The translations under genes and the position numbers were made by a program. The notes beneath the pieces were generated by a model, which had not been told where the DNA came from, ran no database searches, and saw only the letters and a list, made by a program, of their open reading frames with translations. From positions 2,976,001 to 3,040,000 of the forward strand of contig OY782760.1 of NCBI GenBank assembly GCA_963678205.1: DNA of 64,000 nt, given 5' to 3'. Below, in pieces: positions 9,641 to 18,928 of the stretch (position 1 is its first letter; each line of letters starts with the position of its first letter). The DNA is from G963556115 sp963678205. GTDB lineage: Bacteria; Planctomycetota; SZUA-567.

Positions 9641-10360
9641 TTATTCTACAACCTCTTTCTTAAAACTCATATCCTTTGTTTTATTCCTGAATTCTTCTAT
9701 TTTATCTTTAGGATATTCTAGCCATGCTCTCTCCTGAAGTTCAAGTAGACGCTTTTCCAACTCATCAGCCATCCTCTCTTGCTCTGCTCTTTTCTCAGAG
9801 CGCTTCAGATTCTCTTTAGGATATATAGCATCACCAATGTATACTCTGAGTGGATATGGCCTTAGTAAGTCAATTCCATGGCTACGTGGCCAACAGAAGA
9901 ATGCCCCCATAATATAAATAGGCTGAATAGGAGCATTTGAGCGTACAGCCAACATACCAACCCCAGCCTGCATTTCTTTAAACCTGCCATCATCACTTCT
10001 TGTGCCTTCAGGAAATATTACAACCGCTCTATTTTTCCCAAGCTTTGCACAGAATGCTTTAAGAGCTCCTTTACTACTTCCTCCATCCTCTACACGCGCT
10101 ACAGGAAAAGCAAAAACACTCCTTATAAACCAACTGAAATGCTTATTAGTAAATAGGGTTGAACGCGCCATAAATGCCAAAGGTCTTTTTTTATAGGTAC
10201 ACCCTAATATTAAGGGATCGAGATAACTAGTATGATTTGAGGCGACAATCACTGGACCATCATTCACCAGTTTTTCATCACCTATAAACTGAATACCTCC
10301 ACCCCAACGAAAAATCCTCATCAACCAAAATTTAAACGATCTATATAATCCTACACCCAT
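9641..10360 (-). CDS. plsC: 1-acyl-sn-glycerol-3-phosphate acyltransferase (PlsC family)
   Basis: Transfers a second fatty acyl chain to lysophosphatidic acid at the inner membrane to make phosphatidic acid. The 239-residue protein has the catalytic NHTSYLDP block (NHx4D) near residue 42 and the substrate-binding FPEGTRSDDG block near 117, at normal spacing. The C-terminal 60 residues are a highly charged helix of unknown role. The gene is followed leftward by about 270 nt of AT-rich sequence in which I see no gene. Confidence 0.9.
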   Translation of the reverse strand: MGVGLYRSFKFWLMRIFRWGGGIQFIGDEKLVNDGPVIVASNHTSYLDPLILGCTYKKRPLAFMARSTLFTNKHFSWFIRSVFAFPVARVEDGGSSKGALKAFCAKLGKNRAVVIFPEGTRSDDGRFKEMQAGVGMLAVRSNAPIQPIYIMGAFFCWPRSHGIDLLRPYPLRVYIGDAIYPKENLKRSEKRAEQERMADELEKRLLELQERAWLEYPKDKIEEFRNKTKDMSFKKEVVE

Positions 10361-10462
10361 AGAATCTCCATAAAACCTATGTAAAAAATGCCAAAATCAC
10401 TATATGATTCTGGCACTAAATAATAGTCAAATCGACAATAAAGTCAAGCCCAGCAAAGCGAT

Positions 10463-11524
10463 CTATGATCGCTCACCATGCTGAGATTCAAGAGCAGGCC
10501 CAAAATGGTCAAGTTCTTCCAAAAATATGCCAGTGCCCTTTACAACCGCTCTAAGTGGGTCATCAGGAACATGAACAGGTATACCTCTTGTCTCCTTGGT
10601 AATCAATTTATCCAATCCTCTAAGAAGTGCTCCACCTCCAGCTAGAAATACCCCTCTAGTATAGATATCACCAGCAAGATCTGGAGGAGCTCCTTCAAGT
10701 GTATTCAATACAGAATTTACAATCGCGTCAACGGGCTCCTTGATTGCCTCGCGTATTTCTTCACTACGCACAGTAATTGAGCGCGGCAAACCTTTTACCT
10801 GATCGCGCCCCATTACTTCTGTAGTCAACTCTTTTTCAAGCTTAAACGCACTACCAATCTCAATTTTAATACGTTCTGCAGTAGACTCTCCAACCACAAG
10901 ATTATGCTGTCTCTTCATGTAATTAATGATCGATTCATCCAACTTATCACCTGCAACTCTCAAGCTTTCAAAATTAACCATACCCATCATTGATATAATG
11001 GCAACTTCTGTTGTACCACCACCAATATCGACAATCATATTACCAACAGGTTCATCAATAGGCATTCCAACTCCTATAGCCGCAGCTACAGGTTCTTCAA
11101 TCAGATATACCTTTCTAGCACCAGCTCTCTCAGCTGAGATAGTTACAGCCTTCTTTTCAACCTCAGTAATACCACTTGGAACCGAAACAACAACTCGCGG
11201 ACGAACCCATTTATGCTGATTATGAACACTACATATAAAATACCGAAGCATTGCTTCAGTTATCTCAAAGTCTGCAATCACACCATCTTTTAATGGACGA
11301 ACAGCAACAATATTTCCTGGGGTACGCCCAACCATCATTTTTGCTTTAGTACCAACAGCCTGCCCATCATTCAGAACCTCGTTTGTTCCCTTCCAAACTG
11401 CAACAACAGATGGTTCACATAAAACAACTCCCTCGCCTTTAACATAGACGAGAGTATTACAAGTACCAAGGTCGATACCCATATCACGACTGAACAGTCC
11501 AAATATACGATCAAAAAATATCAT
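10463..11524 (-). CDS. mreB: Rod shape-determining protein MreB
   Basis: Bacterial actin homologue that polymerises under the inner membrane and guides lateral wall synthesis. It has the actin/Hsp70 nucleotide-binding motifs: MGIDLGTCNTLVYVKGEG (phosphate 1, near residue 15), the connect-1 region EEPVAAAIG, phosphate 2 MIVDIGGGTTEVA near 167, and the adenosine motif GVFLAGGGALLRGLD near 293. Its length of 353 residues is typical. The short N-terminus (MIFFDRIFGLF) fits the amphipathic membrane anchor found in many MreBs. A gene for a membrane coiled-coil protein lies 59 nt upstream in the same direction, where mreC might be expected on the other side. Confidence 0.95.
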   Translation of the reverse strand: MIFFDRIFGLFSRDMGIDLGTCNTLVYVKGEGVVLCEPSVVAVWKGTNEVLNDGQAVGTKAKMMVGRTPGNIVAVRPLKDGVIADFEITEAMLRYFICSVHNQHKWVRPRVVVSVPSGITEVEKKAVTISAERAGARKVYLIEEPVAAAIGVGMPIDEPVGNMIVDIGGGTTEVAIISMMGMVNFESLRVAGDKLDESIINYMKRQHNLVVGESTAERIKIEIGSAFKLEKELTTEVMGRDQVKGLPRSITVRSEEIREAIKEPVDAIVNSVLNTLEGAPPDLAGDIYTRGVFLAGGGALLRGLDKLITKETRGIPVHVPDDPLRAVVKGTGIFLEELDHFGPALESQHGERS

Positions 11525-11583
11525 TAGCTAGAACCACTTTTCAATTTTAATTTTATCTTTAACATACAGCAAAAATATGGTTT

Positions 11584-12372
11584 CTAATATGCAGAAACCT
11601 TAATAAGCTCAGCGGTGTCACCCACTCTCACACTATCAAGCACTGGGCTAATTACGTCACAAGTACTCGTAACAGCATGAACCTGAGCCACTCTGATATC
11701 TGTAACATGCTTACCATTTCTCCAAATTGCAAATCTGTTACCTTCACGAACCTTAGCATTACTTCTCCCAAGGTTAATAAAGACCTTTTTACTATTTGGA
11801 TTATAAGTCAGAACTTCAGCAACAACTTCTCTTGACTTTTTGCTCAATTCAGAGCTTTTCTGAAGCATTTTCTCAAATGCAGAACTATCAATTAAATCGT
11901 TATCTGAAATATCAGAGAATAGCACCTCTTTTCCAAGCTCTATCTTATCCACTTCAGCCTTAGCACTTGAAACTTTAGGCTCTACGGAGTTAATCTGCTC
12001 GTTATTTTTAGCCAAAGCCAAGCTTTCTTTAGCAACATGATTCTTTTTTACAGCGACATAAAGAAGTTTTCTCAAATTCGCAGATTTTTCCAGAACATCA
12101 TCATTACGTTTTCTAAGTCTTTCAATCTCTACATTTGCCCACTCAAGTGTTTCAGCAGAGTCTTTGATTTTAACAGAGGACAATTCCAAACGGTATGAAA
12201 GTTCTCTTCCAATCCGTTTAACCTCATTTAACTCTGCAACTTCTTTTTTGTACATATTAAGAATTTTTACAGAGTAAGCGCCAAAAAAAATCGCCGCTGA
12301 CAAAGCTATCCAAGTAAAGAATGTCCCCGCACCCGGTCTTGTAATAAACGAGTTCTTTTCTTTCTTCTCCAT
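11584..12372 (-). CDS. Membrane-anchored coiled-coil protein upstream of mreB
   Basis: I do not recognise the family. The 262-residue protein has a cytoplasmic lysine-rich start, one membrane helix (about 18-37), a coiled coil (about 40-110) and a C-terminal region of about 80 residues rich in beta pattern (VAEVLTYNPNSKKVFINLG, GNRFAIWRNGKHVTDIRV, VRVGDTAELI). The helix, coiled coil and beta-domain order is that of MreC, and the gene is directly upstream of mreB, but I see no MreC signature. The C-terminal pattern is also like small beta-barrel domains of flagellar and cell-envelope proteins. A cell-shape role is inference from context only. Confidence 0.5.
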   Translation of the reverse strand: MEKKEKNSFITRPGAGTFFTWIALSAAIFFGAYSVKILNMYKKEVAELNEVKRIGRELSYRLELSSVKIKDSAETLEWANVEIERLRKRNDDVLEKSANLRKLLYVAVKKNHVAKESLALAKNNEQINSVEPKVSSAKAEVDKIELGKEVLFSDISDNDLIDSSAFEKMLQKSSELSKKSREVVAEVLTYNPNSKKVFINLGRSNAKVREGNRFAIWRNGKHVTDIRVAQVHAVTSTCDVISPVLDSVRVGDTAELIKVSAY

Positions 12373-12744
12373 CTATTTAAGTCCTTATTTTTCAGACAGT
12401 AAGAAATCAACAAAATCTATTCACAGTATTATCGGGAATTTATAGAATTATATCCAGAAAAAATATTTTCCTTAAAAATAGAGTGTTACAAAATTTAACG
12501 TTCAATATTGATTAAGCAAATATATAACTTTTTGCGCTTAATCAAAAAATTACAAATTTAGGTAATATAAACCGAGTTAATAACGACAACTTGACACAGT
12601 ATAATTACTTTTTATTATACCTTTATTTCAATAAAACATCATTATTAATCATTTATTTACAGATAAATATTAAAAATATTTCAAGCAGCCTACCTAAGAT
12701 AGACTGCTTGAAATAAATAAACTAAAATTTAAAAATAAATTTGA
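12373..12744. other. AT-rich intergenic region holding the gltX terminator
   Basis: A stretch of 372 nt with no convincing ORF. It holds a 10-bp hairpin (12679-12688 with 12704-12713) that ends the leftward gltX transcript with T-rich sequence. The region next to 12373 presumably carries the promoter of the membrane coiled-coil gene and mreB. Confidence 0.5.
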
Positions 12745-14346
12745 CTAAACTTCAAGCTTAATATCAGCTAAAGTTCTTTCAATTCGCGTTATAACCTCAT
12801 CTTTACCTATCAAATATAAGGTCTCACCAATTCCCGGACTGACAGTTGAGCCTGTGCAAGCAACACGCAAAGGCTGCGCAACCATCCCCATCATCAATTC
12901 TTTGCTCTCGGCGAATTCATTCAGCCGTTTCTCAATTTCCTCATCTGTCCAAATTTCTATACCAGAAAGGAATTTGGCTAATTCTTTAAGAGTAGAGAGT
13001 CCCTGTCCATCATTTTTCAAAAGATTCTTCTTTACCGCCTTTGGTACAAATTCATAATCACTACTAAAGAAATATGAAGTATTATCAATGAAGTCAGACA
13101 CTTGGGAAACACGCTCACGCTGCGTTGCTGCAAGCTTCTCAAACCAACCGTCTTCATGAGACTCAATATTCAGCCCTTCCTTCTCTGCCTGTGCTCTAAG
13201 CAAGACAACAAAATCTGCAAATTCCATATTTTGTAAGTACTGCTGGTTCATCCAAGCAAGCTTTTTCATATCAAACTGAGCTGCCGAAGCGTTAACCTTA
13301 TCAAGCTTGAAAGCCTCAGCCATTTCTTCTTTGCTCATAACTTCACGGTCATCACCAGGCGCCCAGCCACAGAGAGCAAGAAAATTAAAGAGTGCTTCTG
13401 GCAAAAATCCTTTTTCTTTAAAATCCCCTACATAAGCATCACCATCACGCTTTGAGTATGGTTTACCTTTAGCATTCACAATCATTGGGAAGTGACCATA
13501 TTCTGGTGGAGTAAGACCTAATGCTTTATAAATAAAGAGGTGCCTGTAAGTATTCTCAACGTGATCATTACCGCGAAGAATATGGGTAACTTCCTGAGTA
13601 GCATCATCGATAACATTTGCAATGTGAAATACTGGGCTACCATCACTTCTAACAATTACAAGGTTACGAAGCGAGTCAACAGGTTTTTCACACCTACCTA
13701 AAACCAAATCATCAAAGAACACATAACGCCTCTTAAAACGGACAGAAACGACCTTCCCCCCAGCAACACTGTCAATTGCAACCTGTTTGTCACTTAGCTT
13801 TGATCTTACCTCTTCTCCATCTACCTCACAACCATCTTCAAGGATTAATTTAGGCTCTGTAAAAGTATCCCAATTTACAGGAGTTTTATAAGTTTCTCCA
13901 CTATTAGGTGAAGTAACGGTATGAATAATTGTTTCTGAATCTGCAACAACTTCCCCACCCTTCCATTTAATCTCAGCATAATCACGTGGCTCTGAAACAA
14001 AAGATGGATCAAAAAGTTCCTTGCATATACGCAAATAGACCGGTTCATTACTATCTGCTTTAGACGCGATTCCACTATCAAGAAGTCTTTGTGCTGCATC
14101 CTTATGTGTTTGAGCAGCTTTTGTCTGGTAAAAGGGGTCTCCATCATAGTCAAGCCCAAGCCATTTTAGAGCATCAAACATCTTTTCAATAGCTTCTGGC
14201 GTAGATCTCTCAAGATCCGTATCCTCAACTCGAATAACAAACTCTCCCCCAACGCTCTTGGCGTAAAGCCAGTTGAATATCGCAACACGTATATTACCTA
14301 TATGAACATTACCAGTAGGACTTGGCGCAAACCTTGTACGAATCAA
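12745..14346 (-). CDS. gltX: Glutamate-tRNA ligase
   Basis: Class I aminoacyl-tRNA synthetase that charges tRNA-Glu, and in some bacteria also tRNA-Gln. The HIGH motif appears as PSPTGNVHIGNIRVAIFNW (residues 8-26) and the KMSKS equivalent as KGKPYSKRDGD near 300. The 533 residues exceed the usual 470-510 because of an insertion at about 120-205, between the catalytic halves. The C-terminal anticodon-binding domain is complete, ending in the typical LYLIGKDEVITRI segment. I see no sign of whether it is discriminating or not. The PHP hydrolase gene lies 40 nt upstream in the same direction. Confidence 0.93.
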   Translation of the reverse strand: MIRTRFAPSPTGNVHIGNIRVAIFNWLYAKSVGGEFVIRVEDTDLERSTPEAIEKMFDALKWLGLDYDGDPFYQTKAAQTHKDAAQRLLDSGIASKADSNEPVYLRICKELFDPSFVSEPRDYAEIKWKGGEVVADSETIIHTVTSPNSGETYKTPVNWDTFTEPKLILEDGCEVDGEEVRSKLSDKQVAIDSVAGGKVVSVRFKRRYVFFDDLVLGRCEKPVDSLRNLVIVRSDGSPVFHIANVIDDATQEVTHILRGNDHVENTYRHLFIYKALGLTPPEYGHFPMIVNAKGKPYSKRDGDAYVGDFKEKGFLPEALFNFLALCGWAPGDDREVMSKEEMAEAFKLDKVNASAAQFDMKKLAWMNQQYLQNMEFADFVVLLRAQAEKEGLNIESHEDGWFEKLAATQRERVSQVSDFIDNTSYFFSSDYEFVPKAVKKNLLKNDGQGLSTLKELAKFLSGIEIWTDEEIEKRLNEFAESKELMMGMVAQPLRVACTGSTVSPGIGETLYLIGKDEVITRIERTLADIKLEV

Positions 14347-14386
14347 ATCACCTCTCCAATCAAAATTTATTATAAATTATTCAAAA

Positions 14387-15031
14387 TTATAAACTATTTA
14401 CAAATTTCTCTGCCTGCACAAACATCTCAAGTGCAACCTTCTCTGATATCCCTGCTCCCTTAAGAATCTTCATCGCATATTCAATAGTTGCCATCTGCGA
14501 ATGCGAATGAGAGTCAGAGCCAAAAATCATCTGAGCGCCATATTTCTGAGCAAGTTTGGCAACATAACCATTACACAAAGAATGCCCTGCCTTAGCTGTA
14601 ATCTCCAGTCTAACACCATTATCTGCTGCAAGCTGTACTTCTTCATCAGTGATAAGTCCTGGATGAGCAAGAATATCTGCTCCTGCTTCAATGGCGGCTC
14701 TATTTGTTCCAGATTTCACATTTTCTGAGATTGTTTCACCATGTACTATTACAACCTGAGCCCCAAGAGATCTTGCTAGATCAATACCTTCTTTAATATG
14801 CTCTGGCCTGACATGAGTCAACTCTACACCAGCAACTACCCGCATATGACCGAGCTCATTTTCTTTTTTTGCAGCCTCAATGAGTATTGGTAACGTTACT
14901 GGGATTGTAGCCAAACCAACATGATCAGCAAAACCCAGAACTTTGTAACCAGCAACTTCAGCCCACCTGATATGCTCAGCAGGACAAAGCTCACCATCAG
15001 ATAAAAAAGTATGAGTATGCAGATCAATCAT
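14387..15031 (-). CDS. PHP-domain metal-dependent hydrolase
   Basis: A 214-residue protein of the polymerase and histidinol phosphatase (PHP) superfamily, which uses a trinuclear metal site to hydrolyse phosphoesters. The first metal ligands are in MIDLHTHTFLSDGEL (residues 1-15). Further conserved blocks are GFADHVG near 34, GVELTHV near 67, VIVHGE near 92, DILAHPGLIT near 120 and FGSDSHSH near 168. Length and motifs fit the histidinol-phosphatase-like group, but no his genes are nearby, so the substrate is open. It is probably cotranscribed with gltX. Confidence 0.8.
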   Translation of the reverse strand: MIDLHTHTFLSDGELCPAEHIRWAEVAGYKVLGFADHVGLATIPVTLPILIEAAKKENELGHMRVVAGVELTHVRPEHIKEGIDLARSLGAQVVIVHGETISENVKSGTNRAAIEAGADILAHPGLITDEEVQLAADNGVRLEITAKAGHSLCNGYVAKLAQKYGAQMIFGSDSHSHSQMATIEYAMKILKGAGISEKVALEMFVQAEKFVNSL

Positions 15032-15227
15032 AATAAAATCCTCATTTTAATAATGTAATTGATATTCAAAGCTACTAATGCCTAGTATAATAACAATAGT
15101 ATTATTATCAATAAGCTAACAGTTATTTCTTACTAAAATTTAAGCAAGTTTTTTATACATTGTTGTGTAATCATATTACAACAACCAGAAAACATTCACG
15201 AGATTTGATATAAAAGTGAGGTATGAC

Positions 15228-17021
15228 TTAAGTATTAGGGGGCACTAATGGAAAGTTAAGAGTAAATTTACACCCAACAGGATGCAGGTTCTCAACAGAA
15301 ATCGTACCATTATGACGTTTTACTAAGTTATATACGATCGACAAGCCTAATCCATGATTACTGCCTGTTGATTTTTTTGAAGAATTAAATGGTAAAAAGA
15401 CATCTGCTGGATTTTCAAACGGTATTCCTGTTCCGTTATCTTCAATTTCTAGAACAACTTGCCCATCAATTGAATTTAAAAATACCTTAATATAACCATT
15501 CTTCCCCAACGCATCAAAACTATTATTGAAAAGATTGAGTAGGATCTGACGAACCTCAGCTCTAGAAGCATCTACAAGAATCTCTCTACCAGGTGTATAC
15601 CACTGGATGTCAACCTCACGCTTCTTCGCTTCAAACTGGAGTAAATTTATAAGATGCGAAATCGACTCAGATATATCAAAAACTTCACTTTCAATCGCAT
15701 CACGACCAGAAAAAGCTTTTAAATTATTGATAATTCGATGTATTTCCTGAACCTCTTCTCGTATTTGTTTGATGGCCTGAATAGAATCATCCCCTTCAAC
15801 TTCTGAGGTGAGATAACTGGCATAGTTTTCAATAATACTTAGTGGATTATTTATTTCATGAGAAACTCCGGCTGCCAGAAGACCAAGAGCAGAAAGATTC
15901 GCTGATAAATTTGCCTGCTCACGAATATTCTCCTCAGAAGTAACATCCTCCAAAATTATAATTCTTCCTCCCTCAGGAGCGTCATCGCTGATATACTGAA
16001 TTCTAATATTAAATACATATGCACGTGAAAAAAGTGTCACAGGATGTGTAGCATTTATACTTTCTCTTTTCTCAAAATGCTCATTTAGCAGTTCATTAAA
16101 TCTCTCCAGACCAATTGAAGAGAAAACTTCAATTATACTACTTTTACCTAAGAACTCCTCATGTAGAAAATTTTTGGCTACAAGATTTGAGTACACAACA
16201 TTATCATTCTTATCAATCATAATGATTGGCAAAGGGAGTTTCTGAAGCATAGCATCCATATAATATAGCATATCATGAAATGATGTCTCCTTCATTACTG
16301 CAGAATCATCATCCTCACTAAGATGCGAATAACAGAGTTCTATCAAATTATTACGAACCAGACCTGTAGTTACCTCACTAAATAAGATCTTTCCTTGTCT
16401 GAAAATACTGAGACGATCAGCAAACCAGCTCACAACATCAAGTTTATGGGTAACCCATAGAATAGCATTCCCTCTATCTGCATGCTCCCTTAAAAGTGCC
16501 GTCAATTTCTTCATACTCTTTGGAGCAAGATTTTCAAGAGCCTGATCCAATATTAAAACCTTAGGACGCCTGTATAAACGCCTCAAAACACTCAGTACAA
16601 CCTTATCCCCTACGCTTAAAGTATAGGCCCGCTTATCAACAGGCAGATCAACGCCAATTTCTTCAAGCCAGCGCTGTGCCGTACGGATCATACCGTTTTC
16701 TGTAGAAAAAACTCTCTTCCACCCCTTATTTGTTCCTAAAACGAGATTTTCGCCAACAGTCAACTGTTCATAGATACCTGGGGTTTTCCATACAACCTCT
16801 ACAGACTCTTTACCTCCAACCTTTTCTATATAAATAGTGCCATGATCACTATCAATATTTCTTGAAAGTAACTTGCATAATAGAGTCTTACCTTCCCCGT
16901 GGTTACCGATAAGAGCATGTATTTCCCCCGCATATAACTCAAAATTAACTCTATCAATAGCAATCATATCTTTATGATAATGAGTAAGAGATTTGGTATA
17001 TAGCAAAGGTTTTAACAACAT
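15228..17021 (-). CDS. Sensor histidine kinase fused to an N-terminal ABC ATPase domain
   Basis: The 597 residues start with a domain of the sugar-importer ABC ATPase type (about 1-230): Walker A GNHGEGKT (39-46), degenerate signature LSVGD (135-139), Walker B VLILD (155-159) and an H-loop THK (192). The usual catalytic Glu after Walker B is Gln160, which suggests slow or absent hydrolysis. Then come a PAS domain (about 260-365), a HisKA with intact GVSHEINNPL (His388), and an HATPase with DNGTG and GLGLS. There is no membrane helix, so it is cytosolic. Its stop-start overlap with the regulator gene (1 nt) and the divergent sugar ABC operon suggest that it senses transporter or substrate state through the ABC domain. 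That role is inference. Confidence 0.8.
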   Translation of the reverse strand: MLLKPLLYTKSLTHYHKDMIAIDRVNFELYAGEIHALIGNHGEGKTLLCKLLSRNIDSDHGTIYIEKVGGKESVEVVWKTPGIYEQLTVGENLVLGTNKGWKRVFSTENGMIRTAQRWLEEIGVDLPVDKRAYTLSVGDKVVLSVLRRLYRRPKVLILDQALENLAPKSMKKLTALLREHADRGNAILWVTHKLDVVSWFADRLSIFRQGKILFSEVTTGLVRNNLIELCYSHLSEDDDSAVMKETSFHDMLYYMDAMLQKLPLPIIMIDKNDNVVYSNLVAKNFLHEEFLGKSSIIEVFSSIGLERFNELLNEHFEKRESINATHPVTLFSRAYVFNIRIQYISDDAPEGGRIIILEDVTSEENIREQANLSANLSALGLLAAGVSHEINNPLSIIENYASYLTSEVEGDDSIQAIKQIREEVQEIHRIINNLKAFSGRDAIESEVFDISESISHLINLLQFEAKKREVDIQWYTPGREILVDASRAEVRQILLNLFNNSFDALGKNGYIKVFLNSIDGQVVLEIEDNGTGIPFENPADVFLPFNSSKKSTGSNHGLGLSIVYNLVKRHNGTISVENLHPVGCKFTLNFPLVPPNT

Positions 17022-18349
17022 TACTTTATTCCATATTTTTCGATTTTATTATAAAGGGTTTTCCTGCTTATCCCAAGCTTTGAGGCCGCAGCTGAGCGGT
17101 TATTACCTGTAGAAGAAAGAGCATCAACAATGAGCAGTCTCTCAGAGGAACGGAGATTACCACTTAATACAGGATTTGTTGCGACCATCATTTTCTTAGG
17201 AAGATTTATCGCATCAGCCTCTATAATTTCCTTATCAGTTAGCGCAAGAGTTACGCGAATTATATTTCGCAATTCCCGTATATTTCCATCCCAGTCATAC
17301 TCCAACATTTTCTCAATCGCTAGATCAGATAACCTCCGTTTCTCACCCTCGTATTGAAACTCTTTTATAAAAGTAGCAGCAAGTACAGGAATATCCTCTT
17401 TACGCTCCCTAAGAGGAGGAAGGTGAATACACGAAGCATTAAGACGATACATCAGATCCTCCCTAAATAGCCCTTGAGCAATAAGCTCACTAAGATCCTT
17501 ATTTGTTGAAGCAATAAACCTGACGTCTACTTTAATCTGAGTGGCACCACCTATTCTGCGTATTTCCCCATACTGAATTGCTCTAAGAATTTTCGCCTGA
17601 GTAGACATCGCCATATCACCAATCTCATCAAGATGGAGTGAGCCTCCGCATGCCTGCTCAAACACACCTGTATGCGAATCTACAGCACCTGTAAAAGCCC
17701 CCTTCTCATGTCCGAAAAGTTCGCTATCAAGTAGTTGTTCAGACAAAGCAGAACAATTCAGTTTAACAAGCGATTGCCCCCTTCTATTTGAATTGTCATG
17801 AATCATATCAGCAATAAGCTCTTTACCAGTACCACTCTCACCAGTAATAAGAATTGGAATATCGGTAACAGCCAGTTTGCAGGCCTTATCACAAATTTCT
17901 AACATTTTCTCATTCTGAGTAATGAGCCCGCCACGTTTGACATTAATCTTTTCTTTGAGTTCACGATTTTCATTTTTAAGTTTTGTCATTTCAAGCGCAT
18001 TATTTATTGTGCTGAGTAATTTTTCAAACTGTAGCGGTTTTTCAAGAAAATCGAATGCTCCAAGTTTTATTGCTTTTACTGCTGACTCAAGTGTACCATA
18101 TCCTGTAATCATGATAACAGGTATGGTAGAGTCTATTTTTTGAATCTCGCGCAGAAGATCCAATCCACTCTCTTCACCTAGCGCAAGATCAAGCAGTATA
18201 ATATCCGGTCTATTAGAATACATTATAGCTATAGCGTCTTGAAAGTTACGAGCATCACAACTGAGAAAACCTTCTTTTTTAAGATTAAGCTCAAGACTTT
18301 TGTAAATTTTATAATTATCATCAACTACTAGAATATTTGTCATTGTCAC
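17021..18349 (-). CDS. NtrC-family sigma-54-dependent response regulator
   Basis: A 442-residue activator. The receiver domain (about 1-120) has acidic VVDDN and the phospho-acceptor in IILLDLAL. The AAA+ domain (about 140-370) has Walker A GESGTGKE and GAFTGA, the loop that contacts sigma-54, followed by Walker B GGSLHLDEIGD. The C-terminal Fis-type HTH (about 395-442) includes NRSAAASKLGISRKTLYNKI. It is the first gene of a leftward pair with the ABC-fused kinase. The best target in view is the divergent sugar ABC operon, which has a near-consensus sigma-54 promoter at 18843 and inverted repeats 140-170 nt further upstream. Confidence 0.92.
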   Translation of the reverse strand: MTMTNILVVDDNYKIYKSLELNLKKEGFLSCDARNFQDAIAIMYSNRPDIILLDLALGEESGLDLLREIQKIDSTIPVIMITGYGTLESAVKAIKLGAFDFLEKPLQFEKLLSTINNALEMTKLKNENRELKEKINVKRGGLITQNEKMLEICDKACKLAVTDIPILITGESGTGKELIADMIHDNSNRRGQSLVKLNCSALSEQLLDSELFGHEKGAFTGAVDSHTGVFEQACGGSLHLDEIGDMAMSTQAKILRAIQYGEIRRIGGATQIKVDVRFIASTNKDLSELIAQGLFREDLMYRLNASCIHLPPLRERKEDIPVLAATFIKEFQYEGEKRRLSDLAIEKMLEYDWDGNIRELRNIIRVTLALTDKEIIEADAINLPKKMMVATNPVLSGNLRSSERLLIVDALSSTGNNRSAAASKLGISRKTLYNKIEKYGIK

Positions 18350-18405
18350 CTGTTTTGCTATCTTAATTTTATAATTTTAAAAAGTGCTCATACCGAACAA
18401 AGAAA

Positions 18406-18423
18406 AGTGTGTAAAGTGTGTAA
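18406..18423. repeat. Tandem 9-nt repeat AGTGTGTAA x2
   Basis: Two abutting copies of AGTGTGTAA lie 57-74 nt upstream of the regulator start. TGTGTA-like elements recur near 18671-18703, so these may be regulator binding sites. Confidence 0.4.
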
Positions 18424-18670
18424 AAAATACCCAACAACAACAATCACCATAGATAACTATACATGACATAAACTGACTTTGCAAGTTAATTGAAGAAACA
18501 ATTGACAAAAGGTCAGCTTGAAATCATGAATTTAAAATCTTATGCTTAAAATATTTACTAGATTAGAATTCACAAAACCATAATAAATCAGGTAATTCCC
18601 TTAAAAAAGCACAAAAACTCATATTTTGCCAATCAAGTTTTAATGCTAATAGTAGCTCTTCCTACACAAT

Positions 18671-18703
18671 TCAGTGTATACCTTTTACACACCGACACAC
18701 TGA
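18671..18703. promoter_or_regulatory. Candidate upstream activating sequence
   Basis: The inverted repeat TCAGTGT (18671-18677) and ACACTGA (18697-18703) encloses further TGTA/TACA elements. It lies about 140-170 nt upstream of the sigma-54 promoter, the usual place for NtrC-type enhancer sites. The rest of the 18350-18841 gap is AT-rich and holds no gene I can support. Confidence 0.45.
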
Positions 18704-18841
18704 TACTGTATACAAAATACACAACAAATATTTTAAGTATTATTTTGGTAACAAACAGCTCTTATAGAACAATATTATAACTATATTAAGTCATAACAAG
18801 TTATAAAATTTTTAAGTATTTACTCCATGCAATAAATAAAT

Positions 18842-18858
18842 TTGGCACGCCTATTGTT
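18842..18858 (+). promoter_or_regulatory. Sigma-54 (-24/-12) promoter of the first sugar ABC operon
   Basis: The sequence TTGGCACGCCTATTGTT matches the sigma-54 consensus TGGCAC-N5-TTGC in every position but the last C. The spacing is exact. It ends 70 nt before the chosen start of the binding-protein gene. Confidence 0.75.
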
Positions 18859-18928
18859 AAAGATAGTTAGTAGATAGCATTGTGTGACAATTTAAGTTTT
18901 AGTGATGATAATATTAAATCAGGATATT

